Assembly: GCF_004664715.2 (NCBI RefSeq)
Contig: NC_051073.1
Coordinates: forward strand, 61,117,379 to 61,181,378
Length of the DNA stretch: 64,000 bases
Direction of reading: 5' to 3'
DNA from: Peromyscus leucopus
Taxonomy: Eukaryota; Chordata; Mammalia; Rodentia; Cricetidae
Shown: positions 25,085-36,479 of the stretch, one piece after another
Layout: the number at the start of each line of letters is the position of its first letter
Position numbering within the stretch: the stretch's first letter is position 1
Translations under genes and position numbers: made by a program
Notes under the pieces: generated by a model
What the model was told of the DNA's origin: nothing
The model's input: only the letters and a program-made list of their open reading frames with translations
Database searches by the model: none

Positions 25085-25433
25085 CATGACAAAGCAAACT
25101 GTAAAAATGTTGGTTGTTAGGCTGCCAATTTTTATGACGGAACCAAAATATTGATCAGAAGCCAGGAAGAAATGAGGAGACAAATTGACAGTGTAGACAC
25201 AGTTCTTTTGATTGCAAAGAAATAGTTTCCAGGTGATCCCATCGACCAACGGCCCCTGGTACTGTCTGAACAGAGTGAGAAAGGGAAGTGACCCAGGCCA
25301 GACACGGGGCAGCACTTGGCGCCAGGCAGTGCAGCGTCTAATTAGTTAACATAGACTGAAGTGGTTTGCCAAGTTGGTAGGACGATGGGATCTTTTAATG
25401 TTTCTGATCACCTGTTAGAATTTTAAGAACACC

Positions 25434-25602
25434 AGCCTGGGCAGTGGTGGCGCACGCCTTTAATTCCAGCACTCGGGAGGCAGAGGCAGGTGGATCTCTG
25501 TGAGTTCGAGGCCAGCCTGGTCTACGGAGTGAGTTCCAGGACAGCCAGGGTTACGCAGAGAAACCCTGTCTCAACAAAAACAAACCAAAACAAAAGAAGA
25601 AC
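25434..25602 (+). repeat. B1 SINE
   Basis: Full B1 from 'cctgggcagtggtggcgcac' to 'gagaaaccctgtctcaacaa', with a mixed A-rich tail. Confidence 0.95.
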
Positions 25603-26617
25603 ACCCAAAACAAAGACATTTTGAGATGGTCATGTGATTCGAAGACTGTGCAAGCCGAGGGAGGCTCTATAGAGAGGCTCCTGTGGTATTAGCTCAGTTA
25701 CCACATTAAGTGGGCTATGCCGACGCTCCACACTTTCTCCAGTGCTTAGGCTGTGTCAAGTTAGGCTTCATACAGCTGGCAGTCACATTTGACCCAGGTG
25801 GTTCTTAGAGCCTTGCTCCATGTTCATTTCGTAAAACCTAAGCTTTACCATAACACATCCATTGCAATGATCCCCACTTTACATCACAACTACCAGGTAG
25901 CTGACCTACTAAGCGTTGCTGTCTAGTATCTGCTCCCCAGCGACCCTAACCCCAGTTTCTTAATTCATCCCTAGCTTGCTCCCCACCCCAAGATTGTCAT
26001 CACTACGCAGAAGACAGGGTCACTTCCTACCGTCAATGTGTCGGAGTAAACTTCCACCTCAACCCCTTGGCCACCCTCCGTGTGTCTCCAGGTCTCTGGT
26101 TCCCTCCTCCAGCATTCAGAAACTCAGATCTTATCCTGCACAAGGCCCAGTGAACAAGACTGTGACATTTATCCCTTTGCAGTCTCCGGAAAATGCCATC
26201 CATGTCACCTCCACGGCACAGCTTCCATTAAGTTAGTCACAATCTGCAACTCCTTTTTAAAAATTGTTTTTTGATCTCATTACTCTTCGAATGGTCTCGT
26301 TTTCTTCCCTGCTGGACTTCTCAGGCTGGCCCCGGATTGATTCCCCTCCCTCTGCAGAGTGTCTCCTTAGCTTCTTCTGGAAAATCTTCCATCCGATGAC
26401 TGCCTTGCCACGAATTTCACAGATATAAGTGAGCAGTCTTTCTCGTTTCTAAATCTAATGGTTCCTCCGGTGACATATTTTCTTCCACGATTCTCTGTTG
26501 CAAAGTTCCCTCAAGAAACACTTCATTCCATTGGAAACGGTTACGCCAGCTTGTTTGTCCATACTGCGTTTAGTTTCTAAGTGTGCTTTATGTTGCTCAT
26601 GTGACTCTTTTATTCCC
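25603..26617. other. No gene or named element seen
   Basis: Unique-looking sequence. Pyrimidine-rich text at 25970-26230 resembles old L2 weakly, but I cannot support a call. Confidence 0.45.
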
Positions 26618-26834
26618 CCGAGACAGGGTTTCTCTGTGTAGCTTTTTTTTTTGTTTTTTTTGTTTGTTTGTTTTTTTCGAGACAGGGTTTCTCTGTGTAG
26701 CTTTGCGTCTCTGTAGCTTTGCGCCTTTCCTGGAACTCACTCTGTAGACCAGGCTGGCCTCGAACTCACAGAGATCTGCCTGGCTCTGCCTCCCGAGTGC
26801 TGGGATTAAAGGCATGTGCCACCAACCGCTCGGC
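26618..26834 (-). repeat. B1 SINE with a duplicated 3' end
   Basis: The plus-strand motif 'gagacagggtttctctgtgt' occurs twice (26620-26639 and 26680-26699), each followed by 'agctt'. The second leads into a full antisense B1. Another small repeat, 'tgtagctttgcg', is doubled at 26695-26723. Confidence 0.9.
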
Positions 26835-26849
26835 ACTCATATGACTCTT

Positions 26850-27990
26850 TCATCACTTTAAAGAAACATTTTCTAAGGGTCTATCCCGCCCCCCATCCAT
26901 GTTTCTCCTTTAGATTGTTCTTGTAGATATTGCATGTGCACTTGAAAAGAAAGTTGAGTCTGTAGTTGCTGAGTGTCATGTTCTGAACATATCCGGAGGG
27001 TTAGTTAAGTAGTTCAAATCTTTGACATCATATTTCCTTTCCTGTTTGGCACTCTATGAATAACCAAGGAAGAAGTAAGATCGCCATCTAAACTAGGCAG
27101 AGTGGAACACACCTGTGACGCCAACACTTGGGAGAGAAGGGCAGGAAGACTGCAAGTTTGGATTATGTCACAAAATTATATCTCAAGGGAAAAAAAAGAA
27201 TTAAAAAAGGAAAAATGTGGGGGAAAGTGTCTACATGATAATCTTTGTCTGTTCTTTTAGTTATGCACATTTTTACTGAATTTTCAAGCTGTTATAGAGC
27301 ACACATATATATTATATATATAAATGTAAACACATATATATGTTTAGATTTAAAAATCTTCCTATTAAATGAGCTCATCATTATATTATAGTTTTCATAG
27401 ATAATTATATATAATATTATATATAGTTTTAATACTTGTCTTAAAGTCAACTTGGCTTGTCAGTTTTATTTTGTTAATTTTTTTCATGATGCATGTATTC
27501 CAAAACTTAGCTTTTCAAAGTATAAACTCTTAAAGAATACTGAAGATTTCTCAATTGAATTATTTATATACTTTTCAACATATTGCTTTTTTACATTCAT
27601 ATCATCTATTTTTGAGTTTTGGAATTGATCGAATATTTTTAGTGATTTAATTTTTCTCATTTATTAGATTTTGAGATATACATTACTTATTCCTTCTCAG
27701 GTTGCCCTAAGGATTACAATCCTAATATGCATCCTAAATTTATTAAGTCTACCCTTAATTTACTTCTTGGATGGTGCAAGTAATTATAATTTAACTCAAT
27801 ATTCTCCCCCCTCCTGTACACTTGTTATCATTTATTTCTACATATAGTTTTATCACTGTTGACAGATGGCATGATCACTTCTTAGACCGTCAGTATTAAG
27901 CTATTTTTTTCCTCATGTAATTACCCGGTGTTCTCCTTTCCTGATGGCCAGCATTACTTTCTGGGATCATTTTCCTTCAACCTAAATGAC
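26850..27990 (-). mobile_element. Old L1 (L1M-like) ORF2 remnant
   Basis: Plus-strand sequence such as 'atgtgcacttgaaaagaaag', 'tgtagttgctgagtgtcatg' and 'gtagttcaaatctttgacat' follows the antisense L1 ORF2 pattern. It is highly decayed and AT-rich, with a B1-like fragment at 27090-27197. Confidence 0.5.
27090..27197 (+). repeat. Old B1/PB1-like SINE
   Basis: 'aggcagagtggaacacacct' and 'gacgccaacacttgggagag' then an A-rich tail: a weak but ordered B1 match. Confidence 0.55.
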
Positions 27991-27992
27991 TC

Positions 27993-28150
27993 TGCTAGAG
28001 GATGTAAAGATGCTCAGTGGTTAAGAGCGCATACTGCCCCTGGACCCTGGTTCACTTCCTGTGAGCGCCCACTTTGAGCAGCTCATAACTGCCTGTAATT
28101 CTGGCTCCTGGGAAGCTGATGCCCTCTTCTGACCTTCAGGGGCACACGCG

Positions 28151-28184
<34 letters not shown>

Positions 28185-28190
28185 TGCACA
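27993..28190 (+). repeat. B2 SINE with CA tail
   Basis: 'gtaaagatgctcagtggtta', 'gctgatgccctcttctgacc' and a CACGCGCACGCACA run into (CA)n at about 28156-28182. Confidence 0.85.
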
Positions 28191-28378
28191 CCATTATGTA
28201 AGCCGAAAACACTTTGTAAATCTAGAACACGTTCTGCTTTCTTTCTCTTGGAGAAAAGATTCCCTGCAAGGACTATCCAGAACACTCAGTTCAGAGCCTG
28301 CGTTGGCAAATGTCACCAGGCAGGAAAACAGCTTAAGCTCCCAGATATCTTTCTGAGACTTTTAGAACACATTTTCAA

Positions 28379-28535
28379 TGGGGGCTGACAAGACAGTTAG
28401 GTAAAGGGCTTGGCACACAAGCCTTCAACCCGAGTTTGATCCTCAGACCCCATAGAGAGATGGAAGGAAAAAACTGACTTCACAAAGCTGTCTTCTGACC
28501 TACCTCCACATGCACACTATGATATGAGAACTGGT

Positions 28536-28597
<62 letters not shown>

Positions 28598-28612
28598 AAC
28601 AATTTAAACAGT
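28379..28612 (+). repeat. B3 SINE with (AC)28
   Basis: 'gggggctgacaagacagtta', 'cgagtttgatcctcagaccc' and 'tgtcttctgacctacctcca' are in order. A 56-base AC run occupies 28538-28593. Confidence 0.85.
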
Positions 28613-29409
28613 TTTTTAATGTTTTGTTTTCACTTGAGACTTGAACTCGATTTTACCATATACTAGCCGAGAGAAAGTTGACCGTTTGTGACTAACTTGA
28701 ACTCTATGCTGACAATCACCAAAAAATTGTAAATTCTCCACCTATCAGCTACCTATGGTGGCATTCTCTGACCCCATCAAAGCATCCCTAACTGACTTCT
28801 CTTATCCCCTCAATTGCCCGGCTGTCACACATCATAACCATATTAGGGTCATCTTTTTCTTTCCCATTTTTTTTTTTAACATTTTCTGTAGTTTGCGTCT
28901 ATCATTTATCATTCTCGTCAGAGATCCGCCTGCTCCATTTTAAATGCCATGTTCATGTGTGTTTAACTTTTTCCAATTAGGAGCATAAAAACAAGCGTCA
29001 TTTCAAACCACCACCACGAGGCTTACATTGGAAAACAGTTCGGTGTCCTCAGGATGGATGGATGAAGGGGTAAATGGCGCACACAGGCAACAGGCTGTGT
29101 TGTGCTGAGACACCCCCGTCCTCACTGTACCGTACTATCTCTCCTTGAAGGGGGCAATTAAATGTCAAGGATTTTTCTCCAGGACAGCCCCCATCTGAAA
29201 TAAATATTATGTTTTCCGGTTCTCACAAATAATTAAGGTATCCTGGATAGCCTCATTTGCATTATGTAAAGTTCAATCTTAGCCCCCTAGGGTAGAACAT
29301 AACTCATCCATCAGACTAGGTCCTAATTTTATGCCCAGATTTTTTTTTTGTCATTGTCTTTTTAAGCATGTTCTGACAGTTGCTATACATGAAGGGATGC
29401 TCAGAATAG
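28613..29409. other. No gene or named element seen
   Basis: Mixed-composition unique sequence with short T runs only. Confidence 0.5.
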
Positions 29410-29560
29410 GGCAGGCATATGGCAGCCATCACACACGCTCCATCTCACTAGTCCTCACAGGAACCAATGGGTAGGGAAGCTCTAATGTTAAGAATTCTCC
29501 ACGCCAGGAAACTAAGGCATTTCCTTAGTTCCTCAGATCAGTGTCCTTAACCACCCAAAG
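29410..29560 (-). repeat. MIR-like ancient SINE
   Basis: 'ctcacaggaaccaatgggta' and 'ccaggaaactaaggcatttc' resemble the antisense MIR pattern around 'gaggaaactgaggc'. Confidence 0.45.
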
Positions 29561-29642
29561 CACCTCGCAAAAACCCTCAGTGGATCTTCATTTCTTTTCT
29601 AATCAAAATGACACCCTATGTGACTTTCAAGATCTCTACAAA

Positions 29643-29766
29643 TTAAAGCCTGCTGTAGTGGACCATGCCTGTAATCCCACCACTCGGGAGGCAGAGAGAG
29701 GAGGAATGCCCAGGAGTTTGAGGCCAGCCAGGGCTACATAGTGAGGCCCTATTAAAAAAATTGTTT
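29643..29766 (+). repeat. B1 SINE, older subtype
   Basis: 'ggaccatgcctgtaatccca', 'agtttgaggccagccagggc' and an A-rich end. The body is divergent. Confidence 0.85.
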
Positions 29767-30511
29767 TTAAATGCGCCATAATTTATCTTATTTATATTAG
29801 CTTTGTTTATTTCTCCAACTTTATATTATTGAAGCCTGGATCTTTTACCCTGGGCCAAATCCATGATCAAGCCGATGCAGCGTTTGGATGCCAGCAGCAA
29901 TATTGCTAGAAGGCTCACTTGAACTTATCCCTTTTTTGGGTAGTTTTTTTTTTTTTTCTCAAGTTCCCAAACTTGCATCTCCATCATGCTAATACCATAA
30001 GTTCCACATTATTTAACAGTTGGACAGGTACTTCTTTCCATCTAACCTACCTTAGTCACGCTTATATTTCAGAAAGTTCCTCCATGTTCATGCCATGACC
30101 CCCAAATGCCAGGTGTACATAGCTTGTCCATAGACTGCCACGCACTTCCTAAAGTTGTCTAATGTGATTTCCCGATTTGGGGATCTGGTGTACCTATTTG
30201 GTACAAGCCTTGCCTTTTCTAAGTATTTTTATGTAAGTATACAATGGAAGTATTTTTACCTAGGTATATGATGGAAGTATTTTTTATTTTTTTTATGAGT
30301 GAATTATAAAAACACTCCACACCGTTCCCCCTTTATGTGTTCTCCCTACTTCTGGTATAATTCTAGCAATTTTGACTCAGAGACTTGAAGTACAGGAACA
30401 AAAGCTTTCGAGTGAATGCACAGTAGTTTATAATACAAATCAGGACTATGTTCCTCTCCTGTTTCCATTACCATTCTCTATATTTATAACATGGCACTGT
30501 TCTTTTCTAGC
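29767..30511. other. No gene or named element seen
   Basis: AT-leaning unique sequence with a T13 run near 29946. Confidence 0.5.

Positions 30512-30514
<3 letters not shown>

Positions 30515-30562
<48 letters not shown>
30515..30562. repeat. (AC)24 microsatellite
   Basis: A perfect AC run of 48 bases. Confidence 0.98.
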
Positions 30563-30565
<3 letters not shown>

Positions 30566-30844
30566 CTCTCTCTCATAGCAAGGTGTAGCATAACACCCCA
30601 AATGGCTGATGCTCTAGTGAAGGAGCTCTCTTGGCTGCTAGAACAGGACTCTAGAGTTGGGCATAGCTTTAATTATTGGATCCTGGGAAAGCCATCAGCC
30701 CAATCAAACTTCGTGTGTTTTCTTGGAATTAGATTAAACACTGGAATAAAATAAATAGGTAAAGTAAATAGAAATAAATAGGTCATGCACACTGAATTCA
30801 TGAAGGAATAGAAAGGAAGATCAGTGATTAAAACAGAGAATGAT

Positions 30845-31372
30845 ATCCAGCAACTTATGGGAGCAGATACAGAGTCCTTCAGCCAGATATTAGGCTGAGC
30901 TCAGGGAGTCCTGCTGAGGAGGGAAGGAGGGATCAGAGGAACCAGAGGGGCCAGGGACACCAGGGGACGAGGTTTATAACATCAACTGACCAGGACTCCT
31001 GGGGGCTCACAGAGATCAGGGAGCCTGTACGGGTCTGACCTAGGTCCTCTGCATATATATTCTGGCTGAGTAGCTTGGGGTTCTTGTGGGATTCCCAGTA
31101 GTGGGAGTGGAAGCTGTCTCTGACTCTTTTGCCTGCTTGTGGGACCCTTTTCCTCCTTCTGGGTTGCCTCATCCAGCCTTGATGTGATGGTATGTGCCTG
31201 GTATTATTGTAGCTTCTTATGCTATGTTTGGTTGATGTCCCTTGGAGGCCTGCTCTTTTCTGAAGGGAGGCAGAGGAAGGTGGATCTAAGGGAGAGGGGA
31301 GGTGGGGGAGGGGCTGGGGGGAGAGGAAACTGTAGTCAGGATGTAATCTATGAGAGAGGAATAAAAAAATTA
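30845..31372 (+). mobile_element. L1 3' UTR fragment (rodent Lx-like)
   Basis: 'aggcagaggaaggtggatct', a G-rich polypurine tract at 31289-31327 and 'ggatgtaatctatgagagag' before an 'ataaaaaaat' end follow the layout of rodent L1 3' UTRs. Confidence 0.7.
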
Positions 31373-32164
31373 GAATATGGTAAATGTCAAGGAGCCTGTA
31401 CTAGATAGAACAAAGGAGTGGGGATAGATTAGAAGATAGTTTCCAAAGACTGGTGCTGATATTTGAACTGAGATTTAGGGCGGCCTGAATGTTTATTGTT
31501 CTGTTCTCATCTACCAGAACAGTCCCAAGTAAAAGGCAATTATTCAGTAAACATGTTTACCATTGAGAGAGAAGAAGGAATTCATGAGGCCAGGAAGACT
31601 TAAGCAGCTTGGAGGTTTTAGAAGCCGGTAAGTTTAGTAACTGTAGTCATGGTGCTAGTGTGGATGAAAGGGGACTGGTTGGGTCTAAGGCTGGATCTGT
31701 TAACAGCTCGAGGTCTGAATATAAAAGCCCTTCTGAGGCTTTGTACCTCAAAGGCAATAGGAGTCTCGAGATGATTTATGGGCCAGGGTCACACAGTCAG
31801 ATTTTGCTGATACACCGACCATCATATCATGGCCTCTCAACTCCAGAGCCATCCTTCACTACCTCAGCAAAAATGGAAGTAGGTCCTTTCAATGTTATTC
31901 CTCTACCAGCTGTCATCATGGTAAGCTTTGCCTGTACAGAGCACTGGAGGGACATGGGAGGAGGCAGCCATTTTTCTTGAAGGTTCAGGTGTGTTCTTGC
32001 TGAACTCCAGAAACAATCTGAGTGTCTCCAGCACCTCCAGCTCTGGACTCACAGGGTCTCTAGCATCCTATTCCTGCTCCATGCCATCTCTCGAGTGTCT
32101 TACTGCTACAGTGCATGTCTGTGGTACCCATAGCTGGCATTTCTGTTTGTACTATGGTTTGGTA
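31373..32164. other. No gene or named element seen
   Basis: Unique-looking sequence with one open frame of about 120 codons (31609-31980, plus) that has no recognisable domain and no splice context. Confidence 0.45.
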
Positions 32165-32535
32165 AGCAATTAAGTCTCTGTGTTAAAAGATCTGGTCCCC
32201 AGGGGATGCTCCTGAAAGGAGCCTGAACTTCTGAGAGGTGGGGTCTAGTGGTAGATTCTTAGTATATTGTGAGTTTGCCCCCAGCAGATAATGGGAATCT
32301 TAGATTCTTCCATTTCTCTTTGCTTCCTGGCTCAGGAGATGAGTGGCTTGATCTGCCACAGTTCTCCATCCTTACTTTATGATGTGTTGCTATTGCCAGA
32401 GTACAAAATTAATGGGATCACTTGGTCTTGAATTGGGACCACCAGAACTGTGATCCAGAGTAAGTCTTGTCTCTCTATCAGTTAATTACCTCAGGCACTC
32501 TGTTATGGTGTTGGAAAGCTAACACATGCTGGCAC
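32165..32535 (+). mobile_element. MaLR-like LTR remnant
   Basis: 'gatctggtccccaggggatg', 'aggtggggtctagtggtaga', 'ttgcttcctggctcaggaga' and the 3' 'tggtgttggaaagctaacac' end are in MaLR-like order. Confidence 0.55.
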
Positions 32536-33322
32536 CCTCTTGGGAAGCTCAGTAGCAGAATGCTGCCAGTGAGTCACCATCTCATAAACTGGGTCTCTGA
32601 CATCCTCGAGGGTCAGTTCTGTCTGGGTGGCGTCTCCGAAGTTTCTCTGACCTCCAGGGAACTGTGGCCACAACCCTCGACAACAAGCTCTGGATTAGTC
32701 CTATCCTGGAGCGGTCCTGCTCACGGCTGCTCCCTATATTTGTGACCCCTGCATACTTCAATTCTTCCCTATCTCTCTTTAGCCATTCCTCCATCACGCC
32801 AACCCCATTGGCGTTAACATTTTTTTTTTTAAATTTTTGTGATGAGCCTTCTTTGTTAAAATTACTTAGTGCTATTTCTCTTTGTTGGACCCTGAAATAC
32901 ACTGGCCAGGAGCTTCATGAGCGAGTTAGAGAGAACAGGGTGGGGTTTTGGGTAGGGAGCCCGGAGAGGAGAGCCTGGCAGTTCTTTGGGCACGAGATCT
33001 TCAAATCTCTTGTAAGTATGGAGGAACAGGAGGAAACAGACCATTGGGAGGCTGGATATACAGGATTCAGTGAGAGGTAGAGGAGGAGGGGGAGGAAAGG
33101 GAGGAGTAACTCCCAGCCTTCAAGCCGGGATGACAAGGGGCAGGGGAGGTGGTGTTACCTTTGTAGAACCGTCCAACACAGCAGGAGAAGTCCAGAGCAA
33201 ATCCCCCTCCACTGTCACTTACTTTCAGGAGTTCCGTGCACTCTTGGGTCACAAAGCTTTGGAATCTTGGGTTCTTTGTCATCCAGACTCAACTTCTCAG
33301 CCTTTGAGGAGCATGACCGACT
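32536..33322. other. No gene or named element seen
   Basis: Unique-looking sequence with overlapping frames up to 138 codons (32664-33080, plus) that match no protein I recognise. A purine-rich stretch lies at 33073-33107. Confidence 0.45.
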
Positions 33323-33336
33323 TACCTTCATTTCTT

Positions 33337-33375
<39 letters not shown>

Positions 33376-33513
33376 AGACAGGGTTTCTCTGTGTAGCTTT
33401 GTGCCTTTCCTGGAACTCGCTTTGGAGACCAAGCTGGCCTCGAACTCACAGAGATCCGCCTGCCTCTGCCTCCCGAGTGCTGGGATTAAAGGTGTGCGCC
33501 ACCGCCGCCCGGC
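33337..33513 (-). repeat. Young B1 SINE with perfect 14-base target duplication
   Basis: A near-consensus antisense B1 with a long T run. TACCTTCATTTCTT occurs at 33323-33336 and again at 33514-33527, a perfect duplication, so the insertion is recent. Confidence 0.97.
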
Positions 33514-33527
33514 TACCTTCATTTCTT

Positions 33528-34479
33528 AAAGTAGGGGAATGGTCTATTCCATCTGACTATTCGACCAGTCCAACATTTTGCAAAGTTCTTTTCCATTCTT
33601 AGAGCTCTTGGTTCGGGCAAGCTTCCTTCAATTATACATTCCAGGGCTCACCTCCAATTCTTACAACCCAATAAATGCCCGATTAAGCAAAACCTCCACG
33701 CCTCCCGGAGGAGAACACTGAGCCAACGCATACTTGCTAAGTGCTAATGAATATAGGTTTATCAAGTATCACCTATGGGCTTGTTTCTGGAATTTCATTT
33801 GGTTTCGTTGGTGTGGTCTAAAGGTTCAGTTATAGAAGTTAAGTTGTCCAGTTACAGGAATGAAAGGCTCCACACACTGGGATCTGAGTTGTTTTCGATG
33901 AACAGCTCTTGGAACTCAGGACCAAGCCAACGTACATCCTTGCTCTTATTTGAAATAGGGAGTGGTGGGCTTGGGTCATACAGTTACTCTGGCTTGTAAT
34001 ACACTTCCTACTTGACTTTTCCCCCTAGAGCTCAGCTTAGTTCTTCCCTGGCCTCCATACCAGTTCCATTACACCCTTTTAGTGACACGTAGCTCCAAGT
34101 TGACACGGTTTATGTGATTCTTCGATTAACATTTTTTTTTTCTCCGTACACTGCAAACCCCAGGGCGGGCTTGGTCAGTATTTTGCTCACTCTCGAATTC
34201 TAGTGCTAGCCTAATGCCTGGAACTCGGGTTCAGTAGATATTGGTAAAAAGGAAAGAGATGTACCAGTTTTTGGTGTGCCAGTCATGCCTGTTAGCCCCC
34301 AAACAGTCTCTCCTGAAACGTGTTCCGACACTCGTATTACAAATGGAAAAGCATGGGGGCCTCCCCAGATTCCATTGTGTTTCCAAGCCACAGCACACAG
34401 TATTAAAAGAATAAAATAGTAGTTCTGGGTCAAAAACACAATTTGGCCAGAAAGCAATACACCCCCACTTAAAGATCTC
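33528..34479. other. No gene or named element seen
   Basis: Unique-looking sequence leading up to the CpG-enriched patch. No SINE was recognised over about 950 bases. Confidence 0.45.
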
Positions 34480-34880
34480 TGCGTGCCCTTTCCCTGTTCT
34501 GTGGGCAAGGAAGGGTTGGGAATCCCCGTGGGTTCCGCACGGCCATGGCAAGGCCAAGGCTCCCCACCCATTCTTCCCCTCCGGGGTGGCTACCTCAGAT
34601 TGGCTCCCAAAGGGGCTGTCCGGCATCAGGTGACTCCTGGTCTCAGGAGGGAGGTGTGGGGAGTGACTGGGACCCTTGGCAGTGGGAGAGCAGCAGGACC
34701 TACTCGGAAGGGCGGGATCACCACGGACGCAAGCACCACTCAGGGCTTTGTTAGCGGAGTGCCTCGCTGGGCAACCCTCTGCCTGCCCACCAGGGAGCAG
34801 GAACACTATGTGACGTCATAGACTCCCCAGCGCTCAGAGTTTGCAGGAGGGAGAATGCTAAAGGCCTGGGGTGGGGTGGT
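34480..34880 (-). promoter_or_regulatory. Candidate promoter, weak CpG island with CRE
   Basis: About 13 CpGs fall in roughly 370 bases of otherwise CpG-poor DNA. The palindrome TGACGTCA (34811-34818) is a full CRE. Its position about 13 kb upstream of the Ropn1 start exon, and the haploid germ-cell expression of ropporin, fit a Ropn1 promoter with the start site near 34.75 kb; a possible donor CTGAG|GTAGCC lies at 34594/34593. Strand and target gene are inference. An alternative is a Kalrn-side start on the plus strand. Confidence 0.4.
34811..34818. promoter_or_regulatory. Palindromic CRE (TGACGTCA)
   Basis: A perfect 8-base cAMP-response element, the binding site of CREB/CREM. In testis, CREM drives many post-meiotic genes through such sites. 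Confidence 0.65.
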
Positions 34881-34984
34881 GTGGTGGTGGTGGTGGAGAA
34901 CGCATAGGATGGGGGCGGGAATTAGGAACCCTGGGTAGATGGGAAGCAGTGGGCCCTAGGTTTCGTTCACGCCACAGCATACTG

Positions 34985-35150
34985 TGAATGCAATTCAGGC
35001 ATTAACTCAGTTCGTCCTTTCGGGCACTTTTACCTCCACATTCTCAGTTGAGACAACTTGGGCACTAAGCAACTTGCCCAAGACGAGGATTAAGTAGAGA
35101 GAGGTAGGTCCAGTCTAGCTCCAGATTCCTGCCCCCTAAACTCTATCATA
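34985..35150 (-). repeat. MIR ancient SINE
   Basis: 'agcaacttgcccaagacgag' preceded by 'cagttgagacaacttgggca' is the antisense MIR core. Confidence 0.75.
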
Positions 35151-35224
35151 CTAAGAAAGGGGTGTATAAGAGCTAGCCCAGTATGCTTGGGGACACAGAC
35201 AAGAAGGAACATGTATTCTCCCCA

Positions 35225-35395
35225 CAGAGTGTGATCATATGTGGCGGGTGCTTTTACATACACAAAGGCAATGAAGTCTCCGAGTACCTTTACTGTAGGG
35301 AATAACATCAGGCTCAAAGCTTGGGGTAACTTGTGTATGGTTAGATCCCTGGCAGTCGCCCCAAACCCAAGTCCAGGTCTTTTGATTTGAAGATG
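35225..35395 (-). repeat. MIR ancient SINE, second copy
   Basis: 'aggctcaaagcttggggtaa' then 'cttgtgtatggttagatccc' and 'cccaaacccaagtccaggtc' repeat the antisense MIR layout about 75 bases after the first. Confidence 0.7.
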
Positions 35396-36479
35396 ATTTT
35401 TTTCTTTTAGAGGCAAGCAAAGACCCACTGTGGTCTGCTTCCTCCTTTGTTATTTTACATCCATTTCTAAGGGGCTGGTCACAACCATCCAGTCTTCCAG
35501 CCTGTTTACGCAGTGGTGTGCATTAGCTAGAATCAATGAGTTCCTTCACCCAGGGCCTTCAAAGGTTTCTGTAGTTGTGAGATGAAAGCCGTTGTCTCTC
35601 CTTAAAGCAATTTCAAGCCTCACTGAGCAAGTGGGGTTTGGGTTTATGTATGCAGAGGGCTTCTCACCGCCCGCTGCCATCCATTTGCAAAGGGCCTGTC
35701 CTGCTGTTATTTGTCAAAATCCTGCAGGTGCTTGCACACCTGGATGATCTGGGGAAGCCACTCACCCACAGGCAAGATCTAGGGATGAGAGAAATTAATC
35801 ACTGGCTATCTACTGCCTACCCAAGGGCCTTGGTGGAGGGGCATTCAGTTGTGGTATAGGCCCCCCACTAGCAGCATGGGAGGGGTTGGTGGGGCACAAT
35901 GCGGGGGGGATAGGCAGGTGTGTTTTCTAGGAGAAAAAAGAAAGAGCTGGAGAAGCCTATTTGATGTCTCCTGGGCTCTGGCCTCGGAGGTCTGGTGTGT
36001 ATGTGAATATGTGAAGATGTGCTGGTCTCTTCCTTCAGCATGAATAATACAGAGCAAACAATGATTTTCACGCAGAAGGGGCTCATCAGACAAAGTGGGA
36101 GCCACCTGGTGATGGGATATGATTAAAAAAAAAAAACCCAAATTTTAGTGTGCCAGATGAAAATATAAGAGAGGAATCCCACAATGCTGTCCGGAGCAGT
36201 CTGATGTCTGTCTGTAGGAGGTGAGGTCGAGAGAGGCAGCTCGGTCAATCGATACCACGAAACAGAACACAGCGAAGAGAACACCGCAAGGGATGTTGCT
36301 TTCCTCTGAGAGGCGGGTGTAGGACGGGAAATGGGGTTGCTGGTCTAGCCTTGGAGTGGGTGGTGGATTCACGGATGTTCGTAATATTCCAGAATTCACA
36401 CGGACTTTGGGATGTGCCACGTATTGAATCTTCTAAAGTAAGCCAGTCAAATAGGCTACACCCTTCCCCTCTGCTTTCC
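35396..36479. other. No gene or named element seen
   Basis: Unique-looking sequence. Open frames of up to 98 codons show no recognisable content. Confidence 0.45.

Noticed and set aside
34231..34806. 191-codon minus-strand frame over the CpG-rich patch
   Set aside because: High GC lowers stop frequency, and the translated text resembles no protein family.
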